DNA of 64,000 nt from Antarctobacter heliothermus (GTDB lineage: Bacteria > Pseudomonadota > Alphaproteobacteria > Rhodobacterales > Rhodobacteraceae). Positions 40,741 through 50,078 of the stretch are shown piece after piece (the first letter of the stretch is position 1; each line of letters begins with the position of its first letter). The stretch is from assembly GCF_002237555.1 (NCBI RefSeq), contig NZ_CP022540.1:310001-374000 (forward strand), in the 5' to 3' direction. The notes below the pieces were generated by a model. It saw only the letters and a list, made by a program, of their open reading frames with translations. It ran no database searches and had not been told where the DNA came from. The translations under genes were made by a program, and so were the position numbers.

Positions 40741-42279
40741 CTAGACGACCTGACCGGGGTGACGGTCGGCCCAATCCTCCAGTACGTCCCGAATATCCTC
40801 CCGCGCCACCTGCGAAATGGTGTGCCGTGGCAAGGCGACGCCGTGGTGCAGCGCATGCTCCAGACAGGTGACGTGATCGCGTTTGTCGCGGTCTGGTGCG
40901 TTTTCGGCCCCGTGCAGGATGGTCGACAGCAATGTGCCACCGTAGCGGTTCACATGACTGAGGTCGGGGCGCAGGCTGAGGAAATACGCCATGACCTCGG
41001 GCAGGCCTTGCCACCCGGCGAATTGCACCGGCGGCACGCCCTCACCGTTCGGCGCGTCCCACGGCAGACCCAACGCCATGAGCCTGCGCAGATGCGGCAG
41101 ACGGTCAGGCAGGTGCAGGATCTCGTTGACGATCAGACGGTAGGCCGCGGGCAGTTTGTCGGGGTCGATGTACTGGCCGGGGCTGTCCTGTCCCTCTGCC
41201 GCGCGGGCCAGCAGCGTCTCTTCGGGGGACAGCGAGGGTTGCACGCCGCGCGCCTCGATCGCCTGCCAGACCGCCGGATTGCCAAGCGCGCGGGCATAGG
41301 CGTAGGCACTGGCCCCCTGATAGCTGCGGGCGGGATCGGCGCCCGCATCCAGCAACAGATCGACCATCCGGCGGTCACAGCCGCGCCGCGCCGCCTGATG
41401 CAGGGCGGGCACCACCCAAGGCTGTTCACCGCCAACCTCGGCGTCATTGTAGTCATCCGCCTTGGCCCCGTGCGCCAGCAGCATCTCGACCGCCGTATGA
41501 TCGTGGAAATCCATCGCCCGCAGCAGTGCATTGGTCCCCTTGGGATCGGCCCCGGCCTGCAACAGCATCGACAGCCCCTCATGATGGCCCAGTTCGGTTG
41601 CGTGATACAGCGACTCGCCATCGTTCGGGTCGGCCCCGTGGTCCAGCAGCCAGCGGCCCAGCACCATGTTGTCCGCGTGCCCGATAGCCCCGTACAGCGC
41701 CGACAAAAGGTGATCGTCGCCCTCTGCAAAAGCATAGCCGTCGTTCACATCGGCCCCATGCGCCAGCAACAGTTCGGCCACCGCCAGCATGTCGGACTCC
41801 AGTTCCGGATGCGCCTTGATCCAGCGCGAAAAACTCAGGTGCAGGATGGGACGGCGCGGCCCGGCAAGGCGGGTCGCAAGGCCGGGGTCACGCGCCAGCG
41901 CCGCCGCGACGGCATCGCGCCGGTAAAACGCGCATTCAAGGCCAAACAGTCCATCGGCAAGGTCCGGGGTATCGGCCAGCAGGGTTTCCACCAGCGCCGT
42001 CTGGCCGTGAAACAACGCAATCTTCAAGCGTTGTTGTTTGGCGGCACGGTCCAATCCCACAGTCTCTGCCGCCAGCTTCAGCTTGGGCCAACTGGCAAAG
42101 CCGGTCTCTTGCGCGATCACATGCAGGAAATCGGCGCGTTTGAGATCATCTGTGGCGTGACGGGGTGGGTGCTGTTTCAGGCGCTGAACGGCCCAGACTT
42201 CGCGAGCGGCATAGGCGCGGTGCAGGCGCTTGGCCTCTATCCGCAGGTCATCAAGCACAAGGGGGACGTCGGGTGACAT
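40741..42279 (-). CDS. Ankyrin-repeat protein
   Basis: A 512-residue soluble protein. At least four ankyrin repeats are visible in the middle: AVAELLLAHGADVND, LGRWLLDHGADPND, GLSMLLQAGADPKG, AVEMLLAHGAKADD and RMVDLLLDAGADPA. The first 100 residues are helical and the last 150 carry degenerate repeats (LRRLMALGLPWDAPNGEG). Ankyrin arrays bind other proteins; the partner is unknown. There is no signal peptide, so it is probably cytoplasmic. ATG 42279 has GGAGG at 42290-42294. Confidence 0.85.
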   Translation of the reverse strand: MSPDVPLVLDDLRIEAKRLHRAYAAREVWAVQRLKQHPPRHATDDLKRADFLHVIAQETGFASWPKLKLAAETVGLDRAAKQQRLKIALFHGQTALVETLLADTPDLADGLFGLECAFYRRDAVAAALARDPGLATRLAGPRRPILHLSFSRWIKAHPELESDMLAVAELLLAHGADVNDGYAFAEGDDHLLSALYGAIGHADNMVLGRWLLDHGADPNDGESLYHATELGHHEGLSMLLQAGADPKGTNALLRAMDFHDHTAVEMLLAHGAKADDYNDAEVGGEQPWVVPALHQAARRGCDRRMVDLLLDAGADPARSYQGASAYAYARALGNPAVWQAIEARGVQPSLSPEETLLARAAEGQDSPGQYIDPDKLPAAYRLIVNEILHLPDRLPHLRRLMALGLPWDAPNGEGVPPVQFAGWQGLPEVMAYFLSLRPDLSHVNRYGGTLLSTILHGAENAPDRDKRDHVTCLEHALHHGVALPRHTISQVAREDIRDVLEDWADRHPGQVV

Positions 42280-42463
42280 CGGTCGGTTTCCTCCATCAAC
42301 GCCCGTGATCCGCTGTTCGGGCAAGAGAGAACCGAATTCTCAGTGAAAATTCGTCAATGGCCGGCGCAGGCGCTTTCCGCGGATCAGGAGGCCCCCGGCG
42401 AGCGGCCCTGTCCGTTTTTTGCCGTGCGCGGCGCGGCAAATCAAGCCCCGCCGCGCAGAAAAC

Positions 42464-43312
42464 CTACAAACGATCCGTGTCGAAGGTGTTGCACTGGTTG
42501 GGATCACCCGACTCGTACCCGGTCACAAACCAGCGTTGCCGCTGCTCCGAGGTGCCGTGGGTAAAAGTATGCGGCTGCGGTACCCGTCCGGCGCGCTTCT
42601 GCAAATGGTCATCGCCGATCTTGCGCGCAGCATTCAGCGCCTCTTCAAGGTCGCCCTTTTCCATCAATCCGGCCACATTACGCGCCCAGACGCCGCTCAG
42701 GCAATCGGCCTGCAATTCCAGCCGCACAGTCAAGGCATTGGCCTCCCGCGTGCTGACCTGTTGGCGGGCGGCGTTGACCTGCCCCAGAATACCCAGCTCA
42801 TTCTGGACATGGTGCGCGACCTCATGCGCGATCACATAGGCCGAGGCGAAATCACCCCCCGCGCCCAGTTGCTGCCGCATGGTGGCAAAGAAATCGGTGT
42901 CCAGATAGGCCTTTTCATCCGCCGGGCAGTAGAACGGCCCGGTCGCGCCAGAGGCATTGCCACAAGGGCTGGCTGTGACTTGCGAAAACAGCACCATCAC
43001 CGGCGGGTCATAGGGTTTGCCGAACGCCTGCGGGAAAATCCCGGTCCAGACCTCTTCTGTCGTGGCCAGCACGCGGGCGCTGAATTCACCGGCCTGCTGT
43101 TCGGCCTCTGTCAACGCGCGCGGGGCACTGGTCTGTTGCGGCTGCGCACCGCCATTCAACAGCGGGGTGACGTCGATCCCGGTGAAATAGCCGATCGCCA
43201 GCACAAACAGCACACCGCCAACACCCAGCCCGCCAACTCCGGCCACACCCTTGCCGCCGCGTCCGCGCCGATCCTCGATGTTCCGGCTGCGTTTCACATT
43301 TCTCAGGCGCAT
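42464..43312 (-). CDS. Neutral zinc metallopeptidase family protein (YpfJ-like)
   Basis: A 282-residue protein. A basic N-terminus is followed by a Gly-rich hydrophobic segment (about residues 22-43) that anchors it in the membrane with the catalytic part outside. The zinc motif HEVAHH lies at residues 163-168, and RLELQADCLSGVWA near residue 200 gives the third ligand. The N-terminal RLRNVKRSRNIEDRRG is the family hallmark. Substrates are not known. It is divergent from dnaX. Confidence 0.88.
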   Translation of the reverse strand: MRLRNVKRSRNIEDRRGRGGKGVAGVGGLGVGGVLFVLAIGYFTGIDVTPLLNGGAQPQQTSAPRALTEAEQQAGEFSARVLATTEEVWTGIFPQAFGKPYDPPVMVLFSQVTASPCGNASGATGPFYCPADEKAYLDTDFFATMRQQLGAGGDFASAYVIAHEVAHHVQNELGILGQVNAARQQVSTREANALTVRLELQADCLSGVWARNVAGLMEKGDLEEALNAARKIGDDHLQKRAGRVPQPHTFTHGTSEQRQRWFVTGYESGDPNQCNTFDTDRL

Positions 43313-43446
43313 TTCGCGTCTCCGACCTATCCCCGTTACACTTCAAACGCCGCCACGCACGCCCCGGTTCCCGGAATAAGCGCCCAACTGCTTGCGGTCT
43401 GCCCTGCCGACCCGATACCTTTGGCCCGTCGCCATAAGGACCGCCC

Positions 43447-45224
43447 ATGACCGACTCGCCCGCCTATCAGGTGCTCGCCCGCAAGTACCGCCCCGAGACC
43501 TTTGCCGATCTAGTCGGTCAGGACGCCATGGTGCGCACCCTGAAGAACGCCTTTGCGGCGGACCGCATCGCCCAAGCGTTTATCATGACCGGCATCCGCG
43601 GCACGGGGAAAACCACCACCGCCCGGATCATTGCCAAGGGCATGAACTGCATCGGCCCGGATGGCGAGGGCAGCCCGACAACGGAACCCTGCGGCCAGTG
43701 CGAACACTGCGTGGCGATCATGGAAGGCCGCCACGTCGATGTGATGGAAATGGACGCCGCGTCGCGCACCGGCGTCAACGACATCCGTGAGATCATCGAC
43801 AGCGTGCATTACCGGGCGGCCAGCGCGCGCTACAAGATCTACATCATCGATGAGGTTCACATGCTGTCCAAAAGCGCGTTCAACGCGCTGCTGAAGACGC
43901 TGGAAGAACCGCCCGCCCATGTGAAATTCATCTTCGCCACAACAGAAATCCGCCAGGTGCCGGTCACCGTCCTGTCGCGCTGCCAGCGGTTTGACCTGCG
44001 CCGCATCGAACCCGAGGACATGATCGCCCTGATGCGCAAGATCGCCGCCTCTGAGGGGGCAGAGATCACCGACGACGCGCTGGCGCTGATCACCCGCGCC
44101 GCCGAGGGATCGGCGCGCGATGCGACCTCGCTGCTGGACCAATCCATCTCACATGGGGCGGGCGAGACCACCGCCGATCAGGTGCGCGCCATGCTGGGTC
44201 TGGCCGACCGGGGCCGGGTCATGGACCTGTTTGAGCGCATCATGCGCGGCGATGCGGCGGGTGCTTTGCAGGAACTTTCAGCGCAATATGCCGACGGGGC
44301 AGACCCGCTGGCGGTGCTGCGCGATCTGGCCGAACTCACCCACTGGATTTCCGTGGTCAAGATCACGCCCGAAGCGGCCGAAGACCCCACCGTCTCACCG
44401 GATGAGCGGGGTCGGGGCCAATCCTTTGCCGACGGGCTGGGCATGCGCACGCTGGCGCGGGCCTGGCAGATGCTGCTGAAAGCCATCGAAGAGGTCTCCA
44501 ACGCGCCCTCAGCCATGATGGCGGCAGAGATGGCGGTGATCCGGCTGACCCATGTAGCAGAGGGGCCAACACCGGACGAGTTGATGCGCAAGCTGGCCGA
44601 CACTCCCCCCCCCCCGCCCCCACTGGGGGACATCCGGGTGGGCATCCGGGTGGTCCGTCAAATGGGCACACAGGGGGCCATTCAGGCAACGCGCAAGGCG
44701 GCCATGCCCCCCACGCCACGGCCCCACGCATGTCCTCCGGCAGCGGCCATGTTGCCGCCACCGCAGCCGCCCCCGCCGTGGCCGAGGCATTGGCCCGCTA
44801 CCCCTCATTCGACCACGTTCTGGAACTGATCCGCACCAACCGCGATGTCAAACTGCTGGTCGAGGTAGAGGCCGGCGTCCGGCTTGCCGCTTATCAGCCG
44901 GGCCGCATCGAATTTACGCCGGCGCAGGACGCCGCCAATGACCTTGCACAGCGCCTTGGTGGGGCGCTGCAACGCTGGACCGGCAACCGCTGGGCGGTGA
45001 CGCTGGTGAACGGTTGCGACGCGCCGACCGTGGTGGAAACCCGCGACGCGGCGGAGTTGGCACTGCGGGCAGAGGCGCGCGCGCACCCTCTGGTTCAGGC
45101 CGCCATCGCTGCCTTTCCCAAGGCGACGATCACCGGCATCCGCACCCCGCAAGAGGCCGCGACCGAGGCGCTGGAAGAGGCGCTGCCAGAGGTCGAGGAT
45201 GAATGGGATCCGTTCGAGGAATGA
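43447..45224 (+). CDS. dnaX: DnaX, DNA polymerase III gamma/tau subunit, split by a frameshift at a C11 tract
   Basis: The clamp-loader ATPase. Frame 1 (43447-44829, 460 residues) has the N-terminus YQVLARKYRPETFADLVGQD, Walker A GIRGTGKTTTA, the Cys-rich zinc site (CGQCEHC), Walker B YIIDEVHML and domain III. After C11 at 44605-44615 the frame continues as an odd Pro/Arg tail and stops at 44829. The proper C-terminus, with a Gly/His-rich linker and YPSFDHVLELIRTNRDVKLL, continues in the -1 frame to TGA 45224. So tau (about 592 residues) needs a -1 shift or one extra C, and gamma would come from the zero frame. A homopolymer sequencing error is the alternative. Confidence 0.88.
44605..44629 (+). 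promoter_or_regulatory. Candidate slippery site and hairpin in dnaX
   Basis: Eleven C residues (44605-44615), a G, then CCCCC (44617-44621), ACT and GGGGG (44625-44629). The C run permits -1 ribosomal slippage (C CCC CCC heptamers) or transcript slippage, and the CCCCC/GGGGG hairpin directly downstream is the kind of block that stimulates it. It lies exactly where the reading frame must change. Confidence 0.6.
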
Positions 45225-45649
45225 CGCGTCCCACACGCCCCCGGTCACCCGGCCTGTCGCGTGGCCTGTTCGCGATACTGGCGCTGATCTGGCCCTCATC
45301 GGCGCTGGCAGAGGCCTGCACCACCGAACGCCCCGGCTGGGACGGCACGCCTGCCAATGCCATCAGCGAGGCGCTGTTTCTTGCCTCTTCCCTGCCCGCT
45401 GTCGTGTTGATCGTCGCCACCGCCCTTGCCCTGCGCTTTCGCAGCAAATGGGGCGGGCTGGCGGTGGTCAGCGGCTGGTCGATCCTGATCTCTCTGCGGG
45501 TCTTCGGCACAGACCCCACCGGCACCCGGCAAAAGGCGACAATCGAGGGCTGCATCGGGTCGCCCACCTTGTTCATCGCCCTCGTCGCTGCGATATGTAT
45601 AGCAACAATCCTGTACACCGCCCCGACAGAGCGGCGGTCCAACGACTAG
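45221..45649 (+). CDS. Hypothetical membrane protein between dnaX and ybaB
   Basis: A 142-residue protein. A basic N-terminus leads into a hydrophobic stretch (GLFAILALIWPSSALA) that may be a cleaved signal, followed by two more helices (about residues 55-73 and 115-132). Cys pairs (EACTTE, EGCIGS) lie on the outside. The ATG overlaps the dnaX stop (ATGA), so its translation depends on ribosomes that reached the tau end. No family recognised. Confidence 0.65.
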   Translation: MTRPTRPRSPGLSRGLFAILALIWPSSALAEACTTERPGWDGTPANAISEALFLASSLPAVVLIVATALALRFRSKWGGLAVVSGWSILISLRVFGTDPTGTRQKATIEGCIGSPTLFIALVAAICIATILYTAPTERRSND

Positions 45650-45659
45650 GAGACGACAC

Positions 45660-46004
45660 ATGCTCAAGGGCCTCGGTGGACTTGGCGATATGGCCAAGAT
45701 GATGAAACAGGCGCAGGAAATGCAGTCCAAGATGGCCCAGATGCAAGAGGATCTGGCCAATATGACCGTCACTGGCGAATCCGGTGCCGGACTGGTCAAG
45801 GCCACCGCAACAGCCAAGGGCGAACTGACCGGGCTGGAAATTGATCCCAGCATCTTTGTGCCGTCGGAAAAAGAAGTGGCTGAGGATCTGATCCTTGCCG
45901 CCATCAAGGACGCACAGGCCCGCGCCAGTGACCGCGCTCAGGCCGAAATGCGCGCCCTGACAGAACAGATGGGCCTGCCCGCCGATATGAAACTGCCGTT
46001 CTGA
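45660..46004 (+). CDS. ybaB: YbaB/EbfC nucleoid-associated protein
   Basis: A 114-residue DNA-binding protein. It begins MLKGLGGLGDMAKMMKQAQE, followed by MQSKMAQMQEDLANMTVTGE and VKATATAKGELTGLEIDPSI, the standard YbaB order. The dimers bind DNA and are usually encoded between dnaX and recR, as here. AGGAGA lies 6-7 nt before the ATG. Confidence 0.95.
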   Translation: MLKGLGGLGDMAKMMKQAQEMQSKMAQMQEDLANMTVTGESGAGLVKATATAKGELTGLEIDPSIFVPSEKEVAEDLILAAIKDAQARASDRAQAEMRALTEQMGLPADMKLPF

Positions 46005-46007
46005 TCC

Positions 46008-47075
46008 ATGACACATCCGGTCCGGGGTTTCGCACGCGCAGGCCTTGCCTGCCTTGCCCTGTTTGTCGCCACATCCGGCGCACAGGCGCAGGACTGGGCC
46101 ACGCGCGAGGTTTGCGAGCCGCCCCGGATCGCCGTCTTTGATGAGGTCTTTGCCCCCGAGGGCGCAGAGGAACTGCAACGCCGTGCTGCTCTGATCCCTA
46201 ATTCCACGGGGCGATTCTGGCGCGTCACCGCACCGGACGGCGGCATCTCATACCTGTGGGGCACGATGCACAGCAGCCACCGCAGCGTGTTGGACCTGCC
46301 GGACACCGTTCTTGACGCGATCAAAGGCGCATCCCGCGTGGCACTGGAAATCGACCCCCGCTTTCCCGATCGCGAAAGCCATGACCGGTTCATGCAAGGC
46401 GCCGATGTCTACCGTCCCGCGCAATCCAGCTTTCGCTTTACCGATCTTGGCCTGCCCGGGGACATTGAAGAAAACCTTGGCAACCGACTGGTATCGCTGG
46501 GCTGGCCCCGCACGGCGTTGGACCAGTTGAAATTCGGCACCCTTGCCGAACTGCTGCTGTATGACCCTTGTGAGGATTTCACCGGCGGCGTGCTGCCGAC
46601 ACAGGACAGTTTCATCCAGACCCTTGCCCATATCCAGGACATCCCGATCCTGCCGCTGGAACCCCGTAACCGCCTGTCAAACAAGCTGAACACACCGGGA
46701 AATGAGGATCTGGCCCGCGCGATCATCGGCACCTACGCCATCTACCTGTCCCCTGGTGCCACGCCAGAGGCGCGCGCCACGGGTCTGGGTCTGTACCAGC
46801 AGGGGCGCGTCGGTGTGATGATGGCTTGGGATCACGCCCAGATCAGCGCCGCCCTTGGCAATGAGGGGCCCGCGCTCTACGTCCAGATGACCGACTATCT
46901 TGTGGATGAACGGAACGTCGATTTCGTGACAGCCGCGCGCGATGCGCTGGAACAGGGCGGCCTGTTTGTTGCCGTCGGCAATTTCCACTTGCCCGGCGAC
47001 ACCGGCATGATCGAACTGCTGCGCGCCGAGGGGTTCACTGTCACGCGGATTGCCTTGCCGGGTGAGGCGCCCTGA
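46008..47075 (+). CDS. TraB/GumN family protein
   Basis: A 355-residue exported protein (signal [20 protein letters not shown]). The TraB/GumN core has two G-x-x-H motifs, [10 protein letters not shown] near residue 85 and [18 protein letters not shown] near the C-terminus, with VALEIDPRF and the basic/acidic helices between. These motifs form a putative metal-dependent protease-like site. It starts 3 nt after ybaB and ends 1 nt before recR, so it is embedded in the recombination operon. Its role there is unknown. Confidence 0.87.
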   Translation: MTHPVRGFARAGLACLALFVATSGAQAQDWATREVCEPPRIAVFDEVFAPEGAEELQRRAALIPNSTGRFWRVTAPDGGISYLWGTMHSSHRSVLDLPDTVLDAIKGASRVALEIDPRFPDRESHDRFMQGADVYRPAQSSFRFTDLGLPGDIEENLGNRLVSLGWPRTALDQLKFGTLAELLLYDPCEDFTGGVLPTQDSFIQTLAHIQDIPILPLEPRNRLSNKLNTPGNEDLARAIIGTYAIYLSPGATPEARATGLGLYQQGRVGVMMAWDHAQISAALGNEGPALYVQMTDYLVDERNVDFVTAARDALEQGGLFVAVGNFHLPGDTGMIELLRAEGFTVTRIALPGEAP

Positions 47076-47076
47076 C

Positions 47077-47676
47077 ATGATCCGCAATTCCAGCCCCATT
47101 GACCGACTGATCGACCTCATGGCACGGCTGCCCGGCCTCGGGCCGCGCTCTGCCCGCCGTGCGGTGCTGCACCTGATCCGCAAGCGCGCTCACCTGCTGA
47201 CACCCCTGGCCGAAGCCATGACAGAGGTCGCCCAGACCGCGCGCGAATGCCTGAACTGCGGCAATGTCGGCACCTCCGACATCTGCCCGATCTGCACCAA
47301 TGAGGCGCGCGCCACCGGGCTGTTGTGTGTGGTGGAAGAGGTGGCAGACCTATGGGCGATGGAACGCGGCGGTGCCTTCAAGGGGCGCTATCACGTTCTA
47401 GGCGGCACGCTGTCGGCGCTGGACAATGTCGGCCCCGAGGATCTGCGCATCCCGCAACTGCTGCGCCGGATCGGGGCAGAGAACGTGACAGAGGTCATCC
47501 TTGCGCTGAACGCCACCATCGACGGCCAGACCACCGCCCATTACATTGCCGACCAGCTAGAGCCGCAGGGCATCGCACTCAGTTCTCTTGCGCAGGGCGT
47601 GCCCATCGGCGGAGAGCTGGACTATCTGGACGACGGCACCATCACCGCCGCACTGAACGCCCGCAAACGCCTGTAG
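47077..47676 (+). CDS. recR: RecR, recombination mediator
   Basis: A 199-residue protein. The N-terminal helix-hairpin-helix is [20 protein letters not shown], the zinc finger is [16 protein letters not shown], and the Toprim domain begins [15 protein letters not shown]. It acts with RecF/RecO to load RecA at gaps. ATG 47077 lies 1 nt after the TraB/GumN stop; the GGTGAGG sequence at 47061-47067 may serve as ribosome site. Confidence 0.95.
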   Translation: MIRNSSPIDRLIDLMARLPGLGPRSARRAVLHLIRKRAHLLTPLAEAMTEVAQTARECLNCGNVGTSDICPICTNEARATGLLCVVEEVADLWAMERGGAFKGRYHVLGGTLSALDNVGPEDLRIPQLLRRIGAENVTEVILALNATIDGQTTAHYIADQLEPQGIALSSLAQGVPIGGELDYLDDGTITAALNARKRL

Positions 47677-47680
47677 CGCG

Positions 47681-48097
47681 CTAACCATCCCGTCCCGGCT
47701 CATTCGGGTTGCTGGAGAAGAGGGCGATCTTGTTGCCCTGCGGGTCGCGCAGATAACCAACAAAGAACCGCGGTCCATAGGCATCGCGAAAGCCCGGTGC
47801 GCCCTCATCATGGCCCCCGGCGGCCAGCGCGGCGGCGTGCAAGTCGCGCACCTGTTCCTGACCGCACGCCTCAAAGGCCACCATCGTTCCGTTGCCGGCC
47901 AAGGCAGGCCGTCCGTCAAAGGCTAGCTTGACGTAAAAGTCAGGCGAAACAGCCACCTGCCCCATTGGCACCGGCAGCGCATAGCTCAGCCCCTCTGGTC
48001 CTTCTTTCAGGTCATAGCCAAGCGCGGGCAGGATCGCGGAGTAAAACCGCTTGGCTCGTGCGATGTCATCCGCGCCAACTGTGACGTAGGCAATCAT
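47681..48097 (-). CDS. VOC-family (glyoxalase/dioxygenase-fold) protein
   Basis: A 138-residue protein with the paired beta-alpha-beta-beta-beta modules of the VOC fold: MIAYVTVGADDIARAKRFYS at the start and YGPRFFVGYLRDPQGNKIAL near the end. The usual first metal His is replaced (VTVGADD), so catalysis is uncertain; a binding role is possible. It converges on recR with a 4-nt gap. Confidence 0.8.
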   Translation of the reverse strand: MIAYVTVGADDIARAKRFYSAILPALGYDLKEGPEGLSYALPVPMGQVAVSPDFYVKLAFDGRPALAGNGTMVAFEACGQEQVRDLHAAALAAGGHDEGAPGFRDAYGPRFFVGYLRDPQGNKIALFSSNPNEPGRDG

Positions 48098-48195
48098 GCG
48101 TCCCGGGCCTTTCCCACATTCGACCATGCCCCAGAGGGGGCCGCCAAACCCTAGGCCAACGCGCATCGACGCTCAACAAACGCCGCCCCGTCAGC

Positions 48196-48227
48196 CACAA
48201 AAAACGCCCCCGCAGCAACCTGCGGAG
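48196..48227 (-). terminator. Rho-independent terminator of the TrcR gene
   Basis: Arms CGCCCCCGCAG (48202-48212) and CTGCGGAGGCG (48217-48227) pair at 10 of 11 positions around a CAAC loop. On the minus strand the stem is followed by six T (48201-48196). It lies 51 nt past the stop of the DUF1013 gene. Confidence 0.9.
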
Positions 48228-48277
48228 GCGTGTATCTTTGGCATGACCGGATCGCGGCCTCTTTGGCCCCTCGCGGA

Positions 48278-49045
48278 TCAGCTTTTCTTGTCGTCGTCTT
48301 CGTCGTCGTCCTTGCCACTCTCGGGAAGGTTGAAAAAGCTGTCTGCGTCCAGAAACTCGCTGTCGCTGCGACGGTCTTCTTCGTCGTCGTCGCCACGCGG
48401 ATCGGACAGGCTAAAGGTTTCCAGCCCCTCGATCGCCGACGGCAGACGCGGTTCCGGCTCCATCCCAAGGCTCTGCTCGGTCGAGACCAGCTTGCGCCGC
48501 TCATCGTCCGTCATCACCTTTTCCATCGCCTTCGCGGCCTTGGCCACGGCGGCGTCCAGCTCGGACTGCTTGCACAGGCCCAGCGCCACCGGGTCAATCG
48601 GCTGCATCGCCTGAATGTTCCAGTGGGTCCGCTCACGGATGGTCTGAATGGTCGGCTTGGTGGTGCCGACCAGCTTGGCAATCTGGCTGTCCGCCAGTTC
48701 GGGGTGGAATTTCACCAGCCACAGGATCGCGTTGGGGCGGTCCTGACGTTTCGACAGCGGGGTATAGCGCGGGCCGCGCCGCTTGTCCTCATCCCGCGCC
48801 GCCGGGTTGTGCTTGACCTTCAGGCGGGCCAACGGATCTTTCTCGGCCTTGTCGATCTCGGCCTGATCCAGCTGGTTGTTGGCAATCGGGTCAAAGCCCT
48901 TGACCCCAACTGCCACGTCGCCATCGGCGATGCCCTGAATTTCCAACTCGTGGAATTCGGTGAAATCGGCGATCTGTTTGAACGTCAGGGTGGTGTTGTC
49001 CACCAGCCAGACGGCGGTCGCCTTGGGGTGCAGCAGCTTGGACAT
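48278..49045 (-). CDS. trcR: DUF1013/TrcR-type cell cycle transcriptional regulator
   Basis: A 255-residue protein conserved in alphaproteobacteria as DUF1013, named TrcR. It opens MSKLLHPKATAVWLVDNTTL, followed by TFKQIADFTEFHELEIQGIA, which suggests a helix-turn-helix. The middle has a second such region (NAILWLVKFHPELADSQIAK then LVGTTKPTIQTIRERTHW). The last 35 residues are very acidic (KDDDEDDDKKS at the end). ATG 49045 is preferred: AAGGAG lies upstream and the next 13 residues in frame are not conserved in type. It ends with a clear terminator. Confidence 0.85.
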   Translation of the reverse strand: MSKLLHPKATAVWLVDNTTLTFKQIADFTEFHELEIQGIADGDVAVGVKGFDPIANNQLDQAEIDKAEKDPLARLKVKHNPAARDEDKRRGPRYTPLSKRQDRPNAILWLVKFHPELADSQIAKLVGTTKPTIQTIRERTHWNIQAMQPIDPVALGLCKQSELDAAVAKAAKAMEKVMTDDERRKLVSTEQSLGMEPEPRLPSAIEGLETFSLSDPRGDDDEEDRRSDSEFLDADSFFNLPESGKDDDEDDDKKS

Positions 49046-49149
49046 CTCGTCTTCATCTCCTTGGTCTTGCGGGGCCGCGTCCATGCCTCTTGCCAGACCC
49101 AGGGCCAGTCGGGGCCAAGGGCGGCTCCGGCGGGCGGAGCGGGTTACCG

Positions 49150-49177
49150 TTGTCGGGGAACTCGGCGTCTATATAGT
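49150..49177 (+). promoter_or_regulatory. Probable sigma70 promoter of the RNase T2 gene
   Basis: TTGTCG (49150-49155) and TATAGT (49172-49177) lie 16 bp apart, 28 bp before the start codon. The short leader contains the ribosome site AAGGGGAA. Confidence 0.5.
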
Positions 49178-49204
49178 GATGCAGACTCCAAAGGGGAAGT
49201 AAAA

Positions 49205-49840
49205 ATGCGTTTTCTGAGTGTTCTGGTGCTGGGGACGGGTCTGATCGGCGGGATGCTGCGGGCCGATGGTGAACGCGCCGGAGAGTTTGACTACTACGTC
49301 ATGGCGCTCAGCTGGTCGCCGAACTGGTGCGCATTAGAGGGCGATGCCCGCGACGCCGAGCAATGCGACACCGATGCCGGATGGCTGTTGCACGGGCTGT
49401 GGCCACAGTTTCACCGTGGCTGGCCGGCCTACTGTCCCACGACCCAACGCGCGCCTTCCCGGCGGATGACAGGCGAAATGACGGATATCATGGGGTCTGG
49501 CGGGCTGGCGTGGCACCAGTGGAAGAAACACGGAGTCTGTTCAGGGCTGTCGGCAACCCAGTACTTTGACCTGTCGCGCACGGCCTATGGCGCGGTCACG
49601 CGCCCGGACGTGTTTCGCAAGCTGGACAAGACCGTTACCCTGCCTGCCGAACTGGTCGAAGAGGCGTTCATCAAGGCCAACCCGTCGCTGGAGCCGGACA
49701 TGATCACCATCACCTGTCTGGACGGCCATATCCACGAGGTCCGGATTTGCCTGTCAAAGGATCTGGACCCGGTGCCATGCGGCCAGGACGTGGTGCGCGA
49801 TTGCAAGATGTCAAATGCCCGGTTTGAACCGATCCGGTAA
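49205..49840 (+). CDS. Ribonuclease T2 family protein
   Basis: A 211-residue exported nuclease. A short signal (MRFLSVLVLGTGLIGGMLRA) is followed by FDYYVMALSWSPNWC, the catalytic block LLHGLWPQF with His, and the second block LAWHQWKKHGVCSGL. In most T2 enzymes this block is HEWxKHG; here Gln occupies the Glu position while the last His remains, so activity may be altered. Eight or so Cys are consistent with disulfides. ATG 49205 follows AAGGGGAA. Confidence 0.88.
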   Translation: MRFLSVLVLGTGLIGGMLRADGERAGEFDYYVMALSWSPNWCALEGDARDAEQCDTDAGWLLHGLWPQFHRGWPAYCPTTQRAPSRRMTGEMTDIMGSGGLAWHQWKKHGVCSGLSATQYFDLSRTAYGAVTRPDVFRKLDKTVTLPAELVEEAFIKANPSLEPDMITITCLDGHIHEVRICLSKDLDPVPCGQDVVRDCKMSNARFEPIR

Positions 49841-49993
49841 CAGTTACGCAAGAAATCAACAGGTTGCGGGTACGGCAGACGATATGCTTTGCCGCGTCTG
49901 CCGCGCACCCCGCAGCGCAACATCACACGTTACGGCAAAGACGCCCCAAACTGCACGCGCCGTGACAGGTGTCCTTGCTGACCCATGTCAAAG

Positions 49994-50013
49994 ACATTCG
50001 ATGATTTGAATGT
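49994..50013. promoter_or_regulatory. Inverted repeat upstream of the SH3 protein gene
   Basis: ACATTC (49994-49999) and GAATGT (50008-50013) are perfect 6-bp arms with an 8-bp spacer, 66 bp before the start codon. It may be an operator. No matching site was seen before the related gene at 14714. Confidence 0.3.
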
Positions 50014-50078
50014 TAACCTCTCTGGTGCGCCCACATCCCGACGGGGATGGTGCAGACCGTTTGACAAGGGAGAGAGAC

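Noticed and set aside
40504..42276. Long open frame of 590 codons on the plus strand
   Set aside because: It lies opposite the ankyrin-repeat gene, has low-complexity Arg/Gln/His composition and no domain. The minus-strand frame has clear ankyrin repeats and a ribosome site.
44730..45224. Separate small gene after dnaX
   Set aside because: Its sequence is the conserved tau C-terminal domain, and the preceding Gly/His-rich linker stays open in the same frame back to the C11 run. It is part of dnaX.
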